A stretch of 64,000 bases of DNA from Terrisporobacter petrolearius (GCF_032598785.1 NZ_CP102984.1); one strand, 5' to 3'. Shown: positions 1-9,206, counted from the first letter of the stretch. The notes: a model not told the origin generated them from the sequence alone. Numbers and translations are program-made.

Positions 1-398
1 TCTATTATATATACCTCTCTTGCACCTGCTTCTCTTGTGGCTTCTTCTACTGCCCTTTTCTCAACTTCCGTTACACCTGTCGGCACACATACCATTATTC
101 TTGGCATTACAAGTCTTCTAAATCCTTTTTTCTCAACTATCTTTTCTGTAAAGTATTTTAACATTTTTTCAGTTGCTTCATAATCAGAAATAACACCATC
201 TTTTAACGGTCTTATTGCCACTATATTGGCAGGTGTTCTCCCTATCATTTTTCTTGCTTCATTTCCAACTGCTAAAACTGTATTTGTATTTTTTTCAATT
301 GCAACTACCGATGGTTCTTCTAGTACTATGCCCTTACCATCTACATAAACTAAGACATTTGCCGTGCCTAAATCTATTCCTATATCTGCTCCAGCCAT
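1..398 (-). CDS. mbl: MreB/Mbl rod-shape actin homologue, 5' part only
   Basis: The first 132 residues of an MreB-family protein are present; the rest runs off the left edge (family about 340 residues). The protein forms membrane-associated filaments that guide lateral wall synthesis. The N-terminal phosphate-1 motif DIGIDLGTAN (residues 5-14) and the segment NEARKMIGRTPANIVAIRPL are typical. The ATG at 396-398 is preceded by GGAG about 8 nt upstream. The gene lies just downstream of spoIIID, the arrangement found for mbl in Bacillus, so Mbl is favoured over MreB by context; sequence alone does not separate the paralogues. Confidence 0.9.
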   Translation of the reverse strand, partial: MAGADIGIDLGTANVLVYVDGKGIVLEEPSVVAIEKNTNTVLAVGNEARKMIGRTPANIVAIRPLKDGVISDYEATEKMLKYFTEKIVEKKGFRRLVMPRIMVCVPTGVTEVEKRAVEEATREAGAREVYII

Positions 399-655
399 AT
401 TTTCACTCCTTTTATTATTCATATATATTAAACTTTATTTGATTTCTCTTAAAGACCTCTATGTTACAAGATATACAAAAAAATAATATAAGTCAAGAAA
501 AAAATTCAGGTTTTATAGTACATTTTTTACTAAGATTGTTTTTATTTTTATTTTATATTATTATTTATTTTTATAATTTAATTTTTTAAATTTTCATGTC
601 GTTTTTTGGCATAAACTTCAAGACCGCATTATTAGATTAAAACTTTTTAAATTCA

Positions 656-683
656 AAAAAGTGCAGGATATACCTACACTTTT
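656..683 (-). terminator. Terminator of spoIIID
   Basis: Read on the minus strand, AAGTGTAGG / CCTGCACTT forms a hairpin with loop TATAT, followed by a T run. The stem includes the spoIIID stop codon. Confidence 0.75.
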
Positions 684-931
684 TTTTCGCTTTCATATTT
701 AAGCTTTGTTGCCATACCACCTCGAATATGTCTTTCTGATTTATTCTTTTCTAAAACTCTCTTAACCTCTAAAGCTAGAGAAGGATTGATTTCTTCTAAC
801 CGTTCCGTTACATCCTTATGAATAGTACTTTTACTTACACCAAAAGTTTTAGCGGTTTGTCTTACTGTAGTATTTTTTTCTAATATATACTTTGCTACAA
901 TAACTGCTCTTTCCTCTATATAGGATCTCAC
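674..931 (-). CDS. spoIIID: Sporulation transcription factor SpoIIID
   Basis: SpoIIID is a small DNA-binding protein that activates and represses mother-cell genes in the sigma-E regulon. A helix-turn-helix lies at about residues 22-41 (TVRQTAKTFGVSKSTIHKDV), followed by the family tail ERHIRGGMATKLKY. I prefer the GTG start at 929-931 (protein begins (M)RSYIEER, 85 residues), because a GGGGGGAAGGG purine run sits directly upstream and the protein then aligns with the Bacillus start. An ATG at 950-952 would add seven residues, but it lies before that Shine-Dalgarno run. A terminator hairpin overlaps the TAG stop. Upstream neighbours are spoIIQ and spoIID. Confidence 0.93.
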   Translation of the reverse strand: MRSYIEERAVIVAKYILEKNTTVRQTAKTFGVSKSTIHKDVTERLEEINPSLALEVKRVLEKNKSERHIRGGMATKLKYESEKKV

Positions 932-981
932 TCCCTTCCCCCCTAACATCATATCCTTATTGATATATATGAGAGAAAGTC

Positions 982-1022
982 AAAAAATATAACAGGTCCA
1001 ACCAAATATGATTGAACCTGTT
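982..1022 (-). terminator. Terminator of spoIIQ
   Basis: The minus-strand stem AACAGGTtCAA...TTGgACCTGTT is followed by ATATTTTTTG. It lies 6 nt past the spoIIQ stop and separates it from spoIIID. Confidence 0.75.
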
Positions 1023-1027
1023 AAGCT

Positions 1028-1666
1028 TTATTCTAATAAACTCATTGGATTAATAGCTGTGTTATTTTTGTATGCTTCTAAATGCACGTGTACTCCACTT
1101 AAGCATTCTACATCACTAGTATTACCTGCATACCCTATACGTTGCCCTTCTTTTATCTCATCGCCTTTTTTTACTGTAATATTCTTACCTAAACTAGAAT
1201 ATACAAATTCAGTATCTTTACCAGATTGAATTTTTACAGACATACCATATTCATCGTCATCATATACATCTAATACAGTACCAGGAGTTAATGATTTAAC
1301 CTCTTGATTTTCATTTGCTTCTATGTCTAAAGCTTTATGTATTTCCCAAACTTCTAAAGTTTCTGAATAGCTTGGCTCTTTTTCTGAATAATCTCTTATT
1401 ACTTGATTTCCTAAGTAGCTTATTTTATTATGTTCAGCTTCCTTTGCTTTTGCTAAGTTTTGTTCAGAATCTGTAGCAGTTGGAAGAACATCATTTTTTT
1501 TGTCTTCAGTTAAATGTATTTCATCTTCACTTTTTGTTGGAGTATTCTTCGATAATAAATCGTCTACGTTTTTGTTGGTAAACCAAATTCCTCCAATGGC
1601 TAAAATACAGACACATATAAACAAGGATAGATAAAAAGCATCCTTTTCTAATAATTTCTTTTTCAT
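1028..1666 (-). CDS. spoIIQ: Stage II sporulation protein SpoIIQ (LytM/M23 domain)
   Basis: SpoIIQ is a forespore membrane protein that pairs across the intermembrane space with mother-cell SpoIIIAH during engulfment. A cytoplasmic N-terminus is followed by one transmembrane segment (about residues 11-29), a linker and a C-terminal LytM domain. The zinc motifs are kept: HxxxD at H110/D114 (HKALD) and HxH at H193/H195 (HVH). This is as in clostridial SpoIIQ and unlike Bacillus SpoIIQ, which has lost the first His. The central YAHL-type histidine is replaced by serine (YSSL). The length of 212 residues is normal. TTTGGAGG lies 6 nt before the ATG. Forespore sigma-F control is expected from the family; no clear sigma-F promoter was seen. 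Confidence 0.93.
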   Translation of the reverse strand: MKKKLLEKDAFYLSLFICVCILAIGGIWFTNKNVDDLLSKNTPTKSEDEIHLTEDKKNDVLPTATDSEQNLAKAKEAEHNKISYLGNQVIRDYSEKEPSYSETLEVWEIHKALDIEANENQEVKSLTPGTVLDVYDDDEYGMSVKIQSGKDTEFVYSSLGKNITVKKGDEIKEGQRIGYAGNTSDVECLSGVHVHLEAYKNNTAINPMSLLE

Positions 1667-1750
1667 GTTGTACCTCCAAATATATTAATACATATTTAGA
1701 TTATTAACTAATAATTAATATTTATACAACATTTTTACATTTTTGGAATA

Positions 1751-2767
1751 TTAATACATATCTTTTATATCACTATCTTTAAAGTAGTGAAATAATATAT
1801 CGTGATATTTGTATCCTTTTTTTGCCATTCCTTCTGCGCCCCATTGGCTCATTCCTACACCATGGCCATAGCCTTTTACAGTAAAGCTCATTTCATCATT
1901 ATTATAATTTATTGTAAAGTTAGCTGAATTTAAACTCAATATTTTTCTCATATCAGTTCCACTTATTTTAACATTTCCTACTTCAACTGTTTTTACACAT
2001 CCACCTTCCGTCCTGTTCACTATACTTACTTGCTTATCTAATTTGTCTAAAGATATGTTTATCTGTGGATATATATTTTTTATGTATTTAATAAACTTAC
2101 TCTTTTTTATTGAATAAGTAGTTGAGTATTTGGGTGATTGTTCTTCATATGGGCTATCAACAGATACTAAGTATGGGTATTGAGTAGAGAAAACATCTTT
2201 ACTATTTTCAGTTTTACCTGAAGAAGTTGAAAAATACAAAGGTAAAATTGCCTTCTCATTATAAGTTACAATTTGACCCTTAGTATCATCTACAGCTTTT
2301 TTTACTTTAACATAATCACCTTTTATCCAATCTTCGCCCTTCACATTTTTTAAATCTTTATATGATGTGTAAGCTTGGCAGTGAGCAGAGTTTGTACAAA
2401 CTGTTGCATTTTTATGTCCAGATGCAATGTTATTCTCCATTTTATACATAACATAAGTTCTAGCAGCTATAGCTTGAGCTTTTAAAGCTTCTACATCAAA
2501 TGTTGATGGCATTTCACTAGACAATACTCCATAAAGGTATTCTTCAATATCCATTTTCTCTATTTTATTTTCATTTACTTTGTAAACATTTATATTTGGT
2601 GATTCCTTATCTACTTTTTCATACGTAATATCTTTAGCAATTTTTTTAGTCATTTTATTCTTTACAGTTGGGGTTCCCGAGTCTCCATAAAACACTAAAC
2701 TTCCAATTACCGATACTATAACCAACGAAAGAGATAGCAATAAAATAAAAACAAAAGGTTTTTTCAT
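1751..2767 (-). CDS. spoIID: Stage II sporulation protein SpoIID, lytic transglycosylase
   Basis: SpoIID is the mother-cell membrane-anchored peptidoglycan transglycosylase that, with SpoIIP and SpoIIM, thins septal wall and drives engulfment. Residues 5-26 form the signal anchor. The catalytic glutamate is expected at E85 in SSEMP. The paired cysteines C124 and C130 (CTNSAHC) and the C-terminal motif GYGHGVGMSQWGAEGMA are also family marks. The length of 338 residues is normal. AGGAGG lies upstream of the ATG. It sits between murA and spoIIQ, an order shared with Bacillus (murA-spoIID-spoIIQ). A CATATATT-like box upstream resembles a sigma-E -10, but the -35 is unclear. Confidence 0.95.
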   Translation of the reverse strand: MKKPFVFILLLSLSLVIVSVIGSLVFYGDSGTPTVKNKMTKKIAKDITYEKVDKESPNINVYKVNENKIEKMDIEEYLYGVLSSEMPSTFDVEALKAQAIAARTYVMYKMENNIASGHKNATVCTNSAHCQAYTSYKDLKNVKGEDWIKGDYVKVKKAVDDTKGQIVTYNEKAILPLYFSTSSGKTENSKDVFSTQYPYLVSVDSPYEEQSPKYSTTYSIKKSKFIKYIKNIYPQINISLDKLDKQVSIVNRTEGGCVKTVEVGNVKISGTDMRKILSLNSANFTINYNNDEMSFTVKGYGHGVGMSQWGAEGMAKKGYKYHDILFHYFKDSDIKDMY

Positions 2768-2833
2768 ATATCTTCCTCCTAAGATTTAAGCTTCTTAAAT
2801 ATATGAAAAAACCCATTTTTTTATTACTAATTA

Positions 2834-4084
2834 TTATTCGACTATCTCTATATTACCACCTAATGCAGTTATTTTTTTATCTATATCTACATATCCTCTT
2901 TGAATATGATAAATTTCTCCTATTTCAGTTTCACCTTCTGCTATAAGACCACAAAGTATCAATGCAGCTCCAGCTCTTAAATCAGTGGCATTTACTTTAG
3001 CTCCATTTAACTCTTCTACGCCTTCTACAACAGCCGTTCTACCTTCTATTTTAATATTTGCTCCCATTCTATTGAATTCAGCAACGTGCATAAATCTATT
3101 TTCAAATACTGTTTCTATAACTACTCCAGTTCCTTTTGCAACAGTAAGCATAGCCATAAATTGAGCTTGAACATCTGTTGGAAAACCTGGGTGTGGTAAA
3201 GTTTTTATATCTATAGATTTTAACTTCTGTGGTCCTATTACCCTTATAGAATTATCCATTTCTATAATTTGACAACCAGCTTCTCTTAATTTTGCCGTCA
3301 CAGGTTTTAAATGTTCAAGAATTATATTTTCAATAGTTATATCACCTTTTGTCATAGCTGCAGCTACCATGAAAGTAGCAGCTTCTATTCTATCAGGTAT
3401 TACATCATGCTCTGTGGCTCTTAATTCTTTTACACCTTTTATTCTTATTGTATTTGTTCCTGCACCTCTAACATCTGCTCCCATTTCATTTAAGAAATTA
3501 GCTAAATCAACTATTTCTGGTTCTTCTGCAGCATTTTCTATTATAGTAGTTCCTTCTGCTAATACTGCTGCCATCATTATATTTTCAGTAGCTCCTACTG
3601 ATGGAAAATCTAGGTATAACTTACTGCCTGCTAATCTATCTGTTTTAGCTTCTACAAACCCATGATCCATTACTACGTTTGCACCTAAAGCTTTAAATCC
3701 TTTTAAGTGTAAATCTATTGGTCTAGTACCTATAGCACATCCCCCTGGCATAGATATTCTAGTTTGATTAAATCTTGCTAGTAATGGTCCCATTACCAAG
3801 AAAGACGCTCTCATCTTTCTTACTAATTCATATGGAGCATCATAAGTTTTTAGATTAGTTGCATCAACAGTTAATGTAGTTCCGCTATATTCAACTTCAG
3901 CACCTAAATGTCTTAATAAATCTGATATAACATGTACATCTTTTAAATTTGGTACTTCTCTAAGTACTGATTTTCCTTTTGCTAATAAAGTTGCTGCTAT
4001 TATTGGTAATACAGCATTTTTTGCACCATCTATTCTAACACTACCTTTAAGTGGATTACTCTTTTTTACTATTATTTTAGCCAT
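2834..4084 (-). CDS. murA: UDP-N-acetylglucosamine 1-carboxyvinyltransferase (MurA)
   Basis: MurA transfers enolpyruvate from PEP to UDP-GlcNAc, the first committed step of peptidoglycan synthesis, in the cytoplasm. The substrate pair K22/N23 (GAKNAVLP) and the loop cysteine C116 (MPGGCAIGTRP), which is the fosfomycin target, are both visible. A cysteine rather than aspartate here predicts fosfomycin-sensitive chemistry. The length of 416 residues is full. It lies 22 nt downstream of ywmB and upstream of spoIID, the Bacillus-like ywmB-murA-spoIID order. Clostridia often carry two MurA paralogues, and the sporulation context suggests this one corresponds to Bacillus MurAA by position. Confidence 0.95.
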   Translation of the reverse strand: MAKIIVKKSNPLKGSVRIDGAKNAVLPIIAATLLAKGKSVLREVPNLKDVHVISDLLRHLGAEVEYSGTTLTVDATNLKTYDAPYELVRKMRASFLVMGPLLARFNQTRISMPGGCAIGTRPIDLHLKGFKALGANVVMDHGFVEAKTDRLAGSKLYLDFPSVGATENIMMAAVLAEGTTIIENAAEEPEIVDLANFLNEMGADVRGAGTNTIRIKGVKELRATEHDVIPDRIEAATFMVAAAMTKGDITIENIILEHLKPVTAKLREAGCQIIEMDNSIRVIGPQKLKSIDIKTLPHPGFPTDVQAQFMAMLTVAKGTGVVIETVFENRFMHVAEFNRMGANIKIEGRTAVVEGVEELNGAKVNATDLRAGAALILCGLIAEGETEIGEIYHIQRGYVDIDKKITALGGNIEIVE

Positions 4085-4106
4085 TGTTTGTCTCTCCTCA
4101 TTAAAC

Positions 4107-4841
4107 TTAATAATCTAATTTTATTATAGGTGTAGCCATGTAGATTAAAGTCTTATCTTCATTATCGCTATACCTAATTCCTATATTTAAATTGACCTTA
4201 TTCTCTAAATAATCTAAATCGTTTTCTGTTAGCAATTTACTATATGCTGTAACAGAAACCAAGCTATCTTCTCTTACTCTATCTATTTCCTTTGCATTCA
4301 TATTATACAATATATTTTCTAAAATATCATTACATTTATATAATTGTAATTTTTTTGTATATTCTCCAGCCATACAAAGGTAAATCTCTGCATCATTTGA
4401 ACATCTATTAAGTATATCATCTAAGTTTCGATAAATATCTCCTATATTTTTATATAACTTATTGCCTAATATGTCAATAATTATATAGTATTCTTTACTA
4501 TTTTTTTTGATTGCTGTAAATGATACATTGTAAGAGCTATCTTTAATTTGAGCATAAATTTTAACCCCATTGTCATTTTCTTCTCTCAGTATAATTTTAT
4601 CTGATTTTATATTTAAAGAATTTACAATATCTTCACACATACTTTCTATTTGTTTTTTATTGTTTATATCTGATATAACACAATTAATTTTTATATTATA
4701 AAACTTAAAATTCGCTTCTGTTTGCTCAAATGCTTTTATAAAATTATCAGTCCATGTATTATATTTTACATCTGCATAAGATGTAAATATTCCTATGATG
4801 AATAATAGTAATAAAGTTGTAACAAATTTTATAACTTTCAT
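4107..4841 (-). CDS. YwmB-like protein (DUF1779 family), secreted, function unknown
   Basis: A signal peptide or N-terminal anchor spans residues 1-23 (hydrophobic LLLLFIIGIFTSYA), followed by about 220 residues of soluble alpha/beta sequence without recognisable catalytic motifs. Length, secretion signal and position directly upstream of murA and spoIID match Bacillus YwmB, which has a TATA-binding-protein-like fold and no established function. The family call rests mainly on context. A GGGG-containing purine run precedes the ATG. Confidence 0.6.
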   Translation of the reverse strand: MKVIKFVTTLLLLFIIGIFTSYADVKYNTWTDNFIKAFEQTEANFKFYNIKINCVISDINNKKQIESMCEDIVNSLNIKSDKIILREENDNGVKIYAQIKDSSYNVSFTAIKKNSKEYYIIIDILGNKLYKNIGDIYRNLDDILNRCSNDAEIYLCMAGEYTKKLQLYKCNDILENILYNMNAKEIDRVREDSLVSVTAYSKLLTENDLDYLENKVNLNIGIRYSDNEDKTLIYMATPIIKLDY

Positions 4842-4967
4842 AGTAAATCCCCCTTAATAAATGGTTTGTGTTAGCTTTTATTTAAATTATTGACATTATC
4901 AGAAAGGATATACGACTTAATAGGATTAAAATTAATATTTTTAATATGATAAATAATTACTTAAGAA

Positions 4968-5000
4968 CAAAAAGGTTATATACTTTTAGTATATAACCTT
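4968..5000 (-). terminator. Terminator of glmS
   Basis: The minus-strand stem AAGGTTATATAC / GTATATAACCTT (loop TAAAA) is followed by TTTTG. It lies 30 nt past the glmS stop and upstream of ywmB. Confidence 0.75.
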
Positions 5001-5030
5001 CTATATTATTTATTGTCTAATTGTTTCCTA

Positions 5031-6857
5031 TTATTCAACTGTAACTGACTTAGCTAAGTTTCTAGGCTTATCTATGTCACACCCTCTCATTTGGGCTACA
5101 TGATATGAAAGTAGCTGCATTGGTACAACAGCTGTTATACTTGCAAACATATCATCAACTTCTGGTATATATATTACTCTATCAGCTGATTTTTCTACTT
5201 CTTTGTTGTGCTCTTTAGCTATTGCTATAACTTTAGCTCCTCTAGCTTTAACTTCTTGCATATTTGATAACATCTTTTCAAATAATTGTTCTTGAGTAGC
5301 TAATACTAAAACAGGAGTCCCTTCTTCTATTAAAGCTATTGTTCCATGTTTTAATTCTCCAGCAGCGAAAGCTTCAGCATGCATATAAGATATTTCTTTT
5401 ATTTTTAAAGAACCTTCCATCGCTAGTGCATAGTCAATTCCTCTACCTAAATAGAACATATCATTTTTATCTTTTATTTCAGTTGCTATTTCTTTTATTA
5501 ATTCGTCACTTTGTAATACTTTTTCAACTTGTGATGGCATCTCTTTTAATTTATCTATCATTTTAAAGTATTCTTCTTCACTAATAGTTCCTTTTGTCAT
5601 AGCTAAATTTAATGCTATCATATAAAATGCTGTTAATTGTGTTGTATAAGCTTTTGTAGATGCAACTGCTATTTCTGGCCCTGCCCATGTATAGAATATA
5701 TCATCAGACTCCCTAGCTATTGATGAACCAACAACATTAGTTATGGATAATACTCTAGCACCTTTTGACTTAGCATCTCTAAGTGCTGCTAAAGTATCAG
5801 CTGTTTCTCCTGATTGACTTACTATTATTATTAAAGTATTTTCGTCTACAAATGAATCACTATATCTAAATTCAGAAGCTATGTCAGCTATAACTGGTAT
5901 TTTAGCGAATTTTTCTATAGCATTTTTTCCAACAAGTCCTGCATGATAAGCAGTACCACAAGCTACTATATAAACTTTGTTTATTTTTTCTAAATCTTCT
6001 TTAGTTATTTTTATATCGTCTAGTTTTATTTTTCCATCTTCATCTAATCTTCTAAGAAGTGTATCTTCTACACCTTTTGGTTGTTCGTAGATTTCTTTTG
6101 CCATGAAGCTATCAAATCCACCTTTAGATGCTGCTTCCACATCCCAAGTTATTTCACTTACTTCTTTTTCTACTACTTCTTTCTTTTCATTTAAAACAGT
6201 TACTTTATTTCCTTCTATATGAACGAATTCACCATTTTCTAAGAAGTAAACATTTCTTGTATATTTTAATATTGCAGGTATATCAGATGCTACCATGTTT
6301 TCATCTTCACCTAAACCTACAACTAATGGACTGTCTTTTCTAACTGCAACTAATTCATTTACATTGTCAGCACATACTACACCTAGAGCATACGCTCCTC
6401 TGAATCTTTCAGTTGCTTTATATACTGCTTCTAAAAGATTTCCTTCATAGTATTTACTTACCATGTGAGCTACTATTTCTGTATCTGTTTGAGATAAGAA
6501 TTTAACTCCTTCAGATTCTAATTCAGCTTTTAATTCAAGGTAGTTTTCTATTATTCCATTGTGAACAACAGCTATAGTTCTATCCATATTGTAATGAGGA
6601 TGTGAGTTTACATCTGATGGTTCTCCATGAGTTGCCCATCTTGTATGCCCTATTCCTAAATGTCCATCAATAGGATTTTTTTGTAAGTCTTCAGCAAGTA
6701 TTGCTAATCTGCCTTTGAACTTTCTTATTTCTAATTGGTCACCAGTATTTACGGCAACACCTGCAGAGTCATATCCTCTGTACTCTAATTTTGACAGACC
6801 TTCTATTAAAACTTCTGTTGCCTGTCTTCTTCCTAAATATCCAACTATTCCACACAT
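5031..6857 (-). CDS. glmS: Glutamine-fructose-6-phosphate aminotransferase (isomerizing)
   Basis: GlmS makes glucosamine-6-phosphate from fructose-6-phosphate and glutamine, the entry step to UDP-GlcNAc for wall synthesis. It begins MCGIVGYLG, so Cys2 becomes the N-terminal nucleophile of the glutaminase domain. The N-terminal Ntn domain (about 1-240) is followed by two SIS isomerase domains (about 280-600) and the invariant C-terminus DKPRNLAKSVTVE. The length of 608 residues is standard. TTAGGAGG precedes the ATG. Expression is controlled by the glmS ribozyme in the 5' leader. The upstream gene is glmM, the next enzyme in the pathway. Confidence 0.97.
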   Translation of the reverse strand: MCGIVGYLGRRQATEVLIEGLSKLEYRGYDSAGVAVNTGDQLEIRKFKGRLAILAEDLQKNPIDGHLGIGHTRWATHGEPSDVNSHPHYNMDRTIAVVHNGIIENYLELKAELESEGVKFLSQTDTEIVAHMVSKYYEGNLLEAVYKATERFRGAYALGVVCADNVNELVAVRKDSPLVVGLGEDENMVASDIPAILKYTRNVYFLENGEFVHIEGNKVTVLNEKKEVVEKEVSEITWDVEAASKGGFDSFMAKEIYEQPKGVEDTLLRRLDEDGKIKLDDIKITKEDLEKINKVYIVACGTAYHAGLVGKNAIEKFAKIPVIADIASEFRYSDSFVDENTLIIIVSQSGETADTLAALRDAKSKGARVLSITNVVGSSIARESDDIFYTWAGPEIAVASTKAYTTQLTAFYMIALNLAMTKGTISEEEYFKMIDKLKEMPSQVEKVLQSDELIKEIATEIKDKNDMFYLGRGIDYALAMEGSLKIKEISYMHAEAFAAGELKHGTIALIEEGTPVLVLATQEQLFEKMLSNMQEVKARGAKVIAIAKEHNKEVEKSADRVIYIPEVDDMFASITAVVPMQLLSYHVAQMRGCDIDKPRNLAKSVTVE

Positions 6858-6904
6858 ATTATGTGTCCTCCTAAAAATATTATTTTATATATTTTTAGAG
6901 TTAG

Positions 6905-7089
6905 GTCATGAAAAAGTTTACTTTGGTTTTCCTTTGTCCACAGAATCACTTCTATGATTTGAAAAAACCTTAACGATGGTAAACACACCGCAGAGCATCC
7001 GCCGAAAAATCGATTAACTCTGTCCTCGTCAACTTAACCCCCAATACTACTAATAAAAATTATATTATTGTTAAGTTCTGGCGCTTATA
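6905..7089 (-). promoter_or_regulatory. glmS ribozyme/riboswitch (GlcN6P-responsive)
   Basis: The minus-strand leader contains the hallmark glmS ribozyme elements in order: AGCGCCAGAACT at the 5' end (self-cleavage just before the G of AGCGCC), GGTTAAGTTGACGAGGA, AGAGTTAATCGA, TCGGCGGATGCTCTGCGG and a 3' P4-type hairpin. It lies directly upstream of glmS with the normal spacing. The family cleaves itself when bound to glucosamine-6-phosphate and so lowers glmS mRNA. Outer limits are approximate. Confidence 0.93.
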
Positions 7090-7090
7090 A

Positions 7091-7122
7091 AGTAAATACT
7101 AAAATTTTTTTAGTATTTACTT
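7091..7122 (-). terminator. Hairpin between glmM and the glmS ribozyme
   Basis: A near-perfect inverted repeat (AGTAAATACTAAAA / TTTTAGTATTTACT) lies 5 nt after the glmM stop and a few nucleotides before the ribozyme cleavage site. The U tract after the stem is poor. It could be a weak glmM terminator or a 3'-end stabiliser left on glmM mRNA after ribozyme cleavage. Confidence 0.45.
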
Positions 7123-7127
7123 GTAGT

Positions 7128-8474
7128 TTACGATAATTTTTCTTTTATAAGATTAGCTAAGTTATTAGCTAACTCATTGATTTGACCTTCCTCTTTACCC
7201 TCTAGCATAACTCTAACTAATGGTTGTGTTCCAGATGGTCTAATTAATACTCTTCCACAACCTTCCATTAATTCTTCTATTCTTGCTATTTCATTTTTTA
7301 TTTCTTCAACTTCCATGAATTTATTTTTCACTTCATTTTTTACTTCTACATTCACTAATACTTGTGGGTAAACACTCATTATTGAAGCTAATTCTGATAA
7401 AGTTTTATTTTCTTCTTTTATTATCTTCGATAACATTAATGAACTTAAAACTCCATCTCCTGTAGTGTTATAATCAAGGAATATCATATGCCCTGATTGT
7501 TCTCCACCTAAGTTAAGATTACCTTTTTTCATAGCTTCTATAACATATCTATCTCCTACATCTGTAGCTTCTAGATTTATACCTTGTTCTCTTGCTGCAA
7601 CATTTAACCCTATGTTAGTCATAACAGTTATTACTAATGTGTCATTTGACAGTTGTTTTTTCTTCTTAAGATATACTGCACTTAATATCATTATATGGTC
7701 ACCGTCTACAATGTTTCCATTTTCGTCAACAGCAATTAATCTATCTGCATCTCCGTCATATGCTAATCCTAAGTCTGCCTTATTTTCTACTACAGTTTTT
7801 TGTAACATTTCTGGATGAGTTGATCCACATTTATCATTTATATTCTTTCCATTTGGAGTTGTATTTATATCTATAACATTTGCTCCCAATTCCTTGAATA
7901 CTATTGGTGCAACTTCGTAAGAGGCTCCATTAGCACAATCTAAAACTACTTTCATTCCAGTTAAGTCTATATTTATTATAGATTTTAAATAATCTGCATA
8001 GTCTCTTAAAGCATTGTGCTCATGATTTATAACTCCCACATTTTCTCCAGTTGGGTTACAATCTACTTTTTCTATGTCTTCAATATATTTTTCTATTTCT
8101 AACTCTATTTCATCATCTAACTTATACCCATCTTTATTAAAGAATTTAATACCATTGTCTTCCATAGGGTTATGTGATGCCGATATAACAACACCACAAT
8201 CTGCATTATATTTTCTTGTTAGATATGCAACTGCTGGTGTTGGTATAACTCCTACTGGAATTATATCGCATCCAACTGACATTAATCCAGCAATTAGGGC
8301 TGACTCTAACATGTCTCCTGACATCCTTGTATCTTTACCTACTACAACTTTTACTCTGTTGTCTCCTTGAGCTAAAACATACCCTCCAGCTCTTCCCAAT
8401 CTATATGCTAAATCACAAGTAAGTTCTGTATTTGCTACTCCTCTTACTCCATCTGTCCCAAAATATTTTCTCAT
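7128..8474 (-). CDS. glmM: Phosphoglucosamine mutase
   Basis: GlmM interconverts glucosamine-6-phosphate and glucosamine-1-phosphate. The phosphoserine loop ISASHNP (S100), the metal loop AYDGDADR (about 240) and the C-terminal phosphate-binding RPSGTQPLVRV are intact. It has 448 residues from the ATG at 8472-8474, which AAAGGAGC precedes by 6 nt; an in-frame TTG one codon upstream is less likely. It is followed by glmS, so two successive UDP-GlcNAc steps are adjacent. In many Firmicutes glmM follows cdaA-cdaR and its product binds CdaA; here seven metabolic genes lie between them. Confidence 0.97.
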   Translation of the reverse strand: MRKYFGTDGVRGVANTELTCDLAYRLGRAGGYVLAQGDNRVKVVVGKDTRMSGDMLESALIAGLMSVGCDIIPVGVIPTPAVAYLTRKYNADCGVVISASHNPMEDNGIKFFNKDGYKLDDEIELEIEKYIEDIEKVDCNPTGENVGVINHEHNALRDYADYLKSIINIDLTGMKVVLDCANGASYEVAPIVFKELGANVIDINTTPNGKNINDKCGSTHPEMLQKTVVENKADLGLAYDGDADRLIAVDENGNIVDGDHIMILSAVYLKKKKQLSNDTLVITVMTNIGLNVAAREQGINLEATDVGDRYVIEAMKKGNLNLGGEQSGHMIFLDYNTTGDGVLSSLMLSKIIKEENKTLSELASIMSVYPQVLVNVEVKNEVKNKFMEVEEIKNEIARIEELMEGCGRVLIRPSGTQPLVRVMLEGKEEGQINELANNLANLIKEKLS

Positions 8475-8587
8475 CAAAAAGCTCCTTTCATAACGAGAAT
8501 ATCTATATCCGTAAAATTATTTTTATCAGTTTATGTATTAAATATTAGTCTTTAATTATAACCATAGGATTATTTTAATACTTAAAC

Positions 8588-8626
8588 GAAAAAAAGACAA
8601 TAGAATTATTTCTATTGCCTTTTTTA
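8588..8626 (-). terminator. Terminator of the ptb-buk-VOR operon
   Basis: The minus-strand stem GGCAATAGAA / TTCTATTGTC (loop ATAA) is followed by seven Ts, 28 nt past the gamma-subunit stop. A T run on the other strand would also allow bidirectional use. Confidence 0.8.
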
Positions 8627-8653
8627 TATAATATAAAAATTTTATTTTTCAAA

Positions 8654-9205
8654 TTATGCTTTTACAGTTTCTACTGCATCCATACCTTTTTGTAAAGCTT
8701 CTCTATTCATTGGTATGAATTTAGATTTTCTTTCTCCGAAAACTTTTAAGAAAGCTTGAAGAACTGATTCTATATCAACTGATTCAGTAACTTTTAAACA
8801 AGCACCTAACATTATCATATTAGCAACTTTAGGCATTCCTATTTCAGTTGCTAATTCATTAGCTGGTATATAAGTTACATGAACATCATCTCTTTCAACT
8901 TTTGCATCTATTAATGAACTATTAACTAATATATGTCCTCCTGGAACAACATCGTTAACAAACTTCATAGAAGGTTTGTTCATTATAACAGCACAAGTAG
9001 CATCATCTGTTATAACAGGTGATCCAACTGGCTTATTAGATACAGTTACTGCACAGTTTGCAGTACCTCCACGCATTTCTGGACCATAAGATGGTAACCA
9101 TGAAACTTCTTTCCCTTCAAGCATTCCTGCATAAGTTAATAATTGTCCCATAGACATAACACCTTGACCACCAAATCCTGCACATATTACTCTTGATGTT
9201 GACAT
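8654..9205 (-). CDS. 2-oxoacid:ferredoxin oxidoreductase, gamma subunit (VOR type)
   Basis: This is the gamma subunit of a four-subunit CoA-dependent 2-oxoacid:ferredoxin oxidoreductase, which decarboxylates a 2-oxoacid to acyl-CoA and reduces ferredoxin. The N-terminal VICAGFGGQGVMSMGQLL and SYGPEMRGGTANC are family signatures. I take the ATG at 9203-9205 (183 residues), because GAGGAGGCG lies 7 nt upstream and it directly follows the beta-subunit stop. It is the last gene of the seven-gene ptb operon, ahead of a strong terminator. A branched-chain 2-oxoacid substrate is inferred from linkage to ptb-buk. Confidence 0.9.
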   Translation of the reverse strand: MSTSRVICAGFGGQGVMSMGQLLTYAGMLEGKEVSWLPSYGPEMRGGTANCAVTVSNKPVGSPVITDDATCAVIMNKPSMKFVNDVVPGGHILVNSSLIDAKVERDDVHVTYIPANELATEIGMPKVANMIMLGACLKVTESVDIESVLQAFLKVFGERKSKFIPMNREALQKGMDAVETVKA

Positions 9206-9206
9206 A

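Noticed and set aside
1667..1750. Sigma-F promoter for spoIIQ
   Set aside because: A GTATA-like -35 is visible but no acceptable -10 at the right distance, so it was not annotated.
3369..3665. Plus-strand ORF opposite murA, and similar long antisense ORFs opposite glmM, coaX and ftsH
   Set aside because: They lie antisense to well-supported genes, lack ribosome-binding sites, and have compositions expected of reverse frames.
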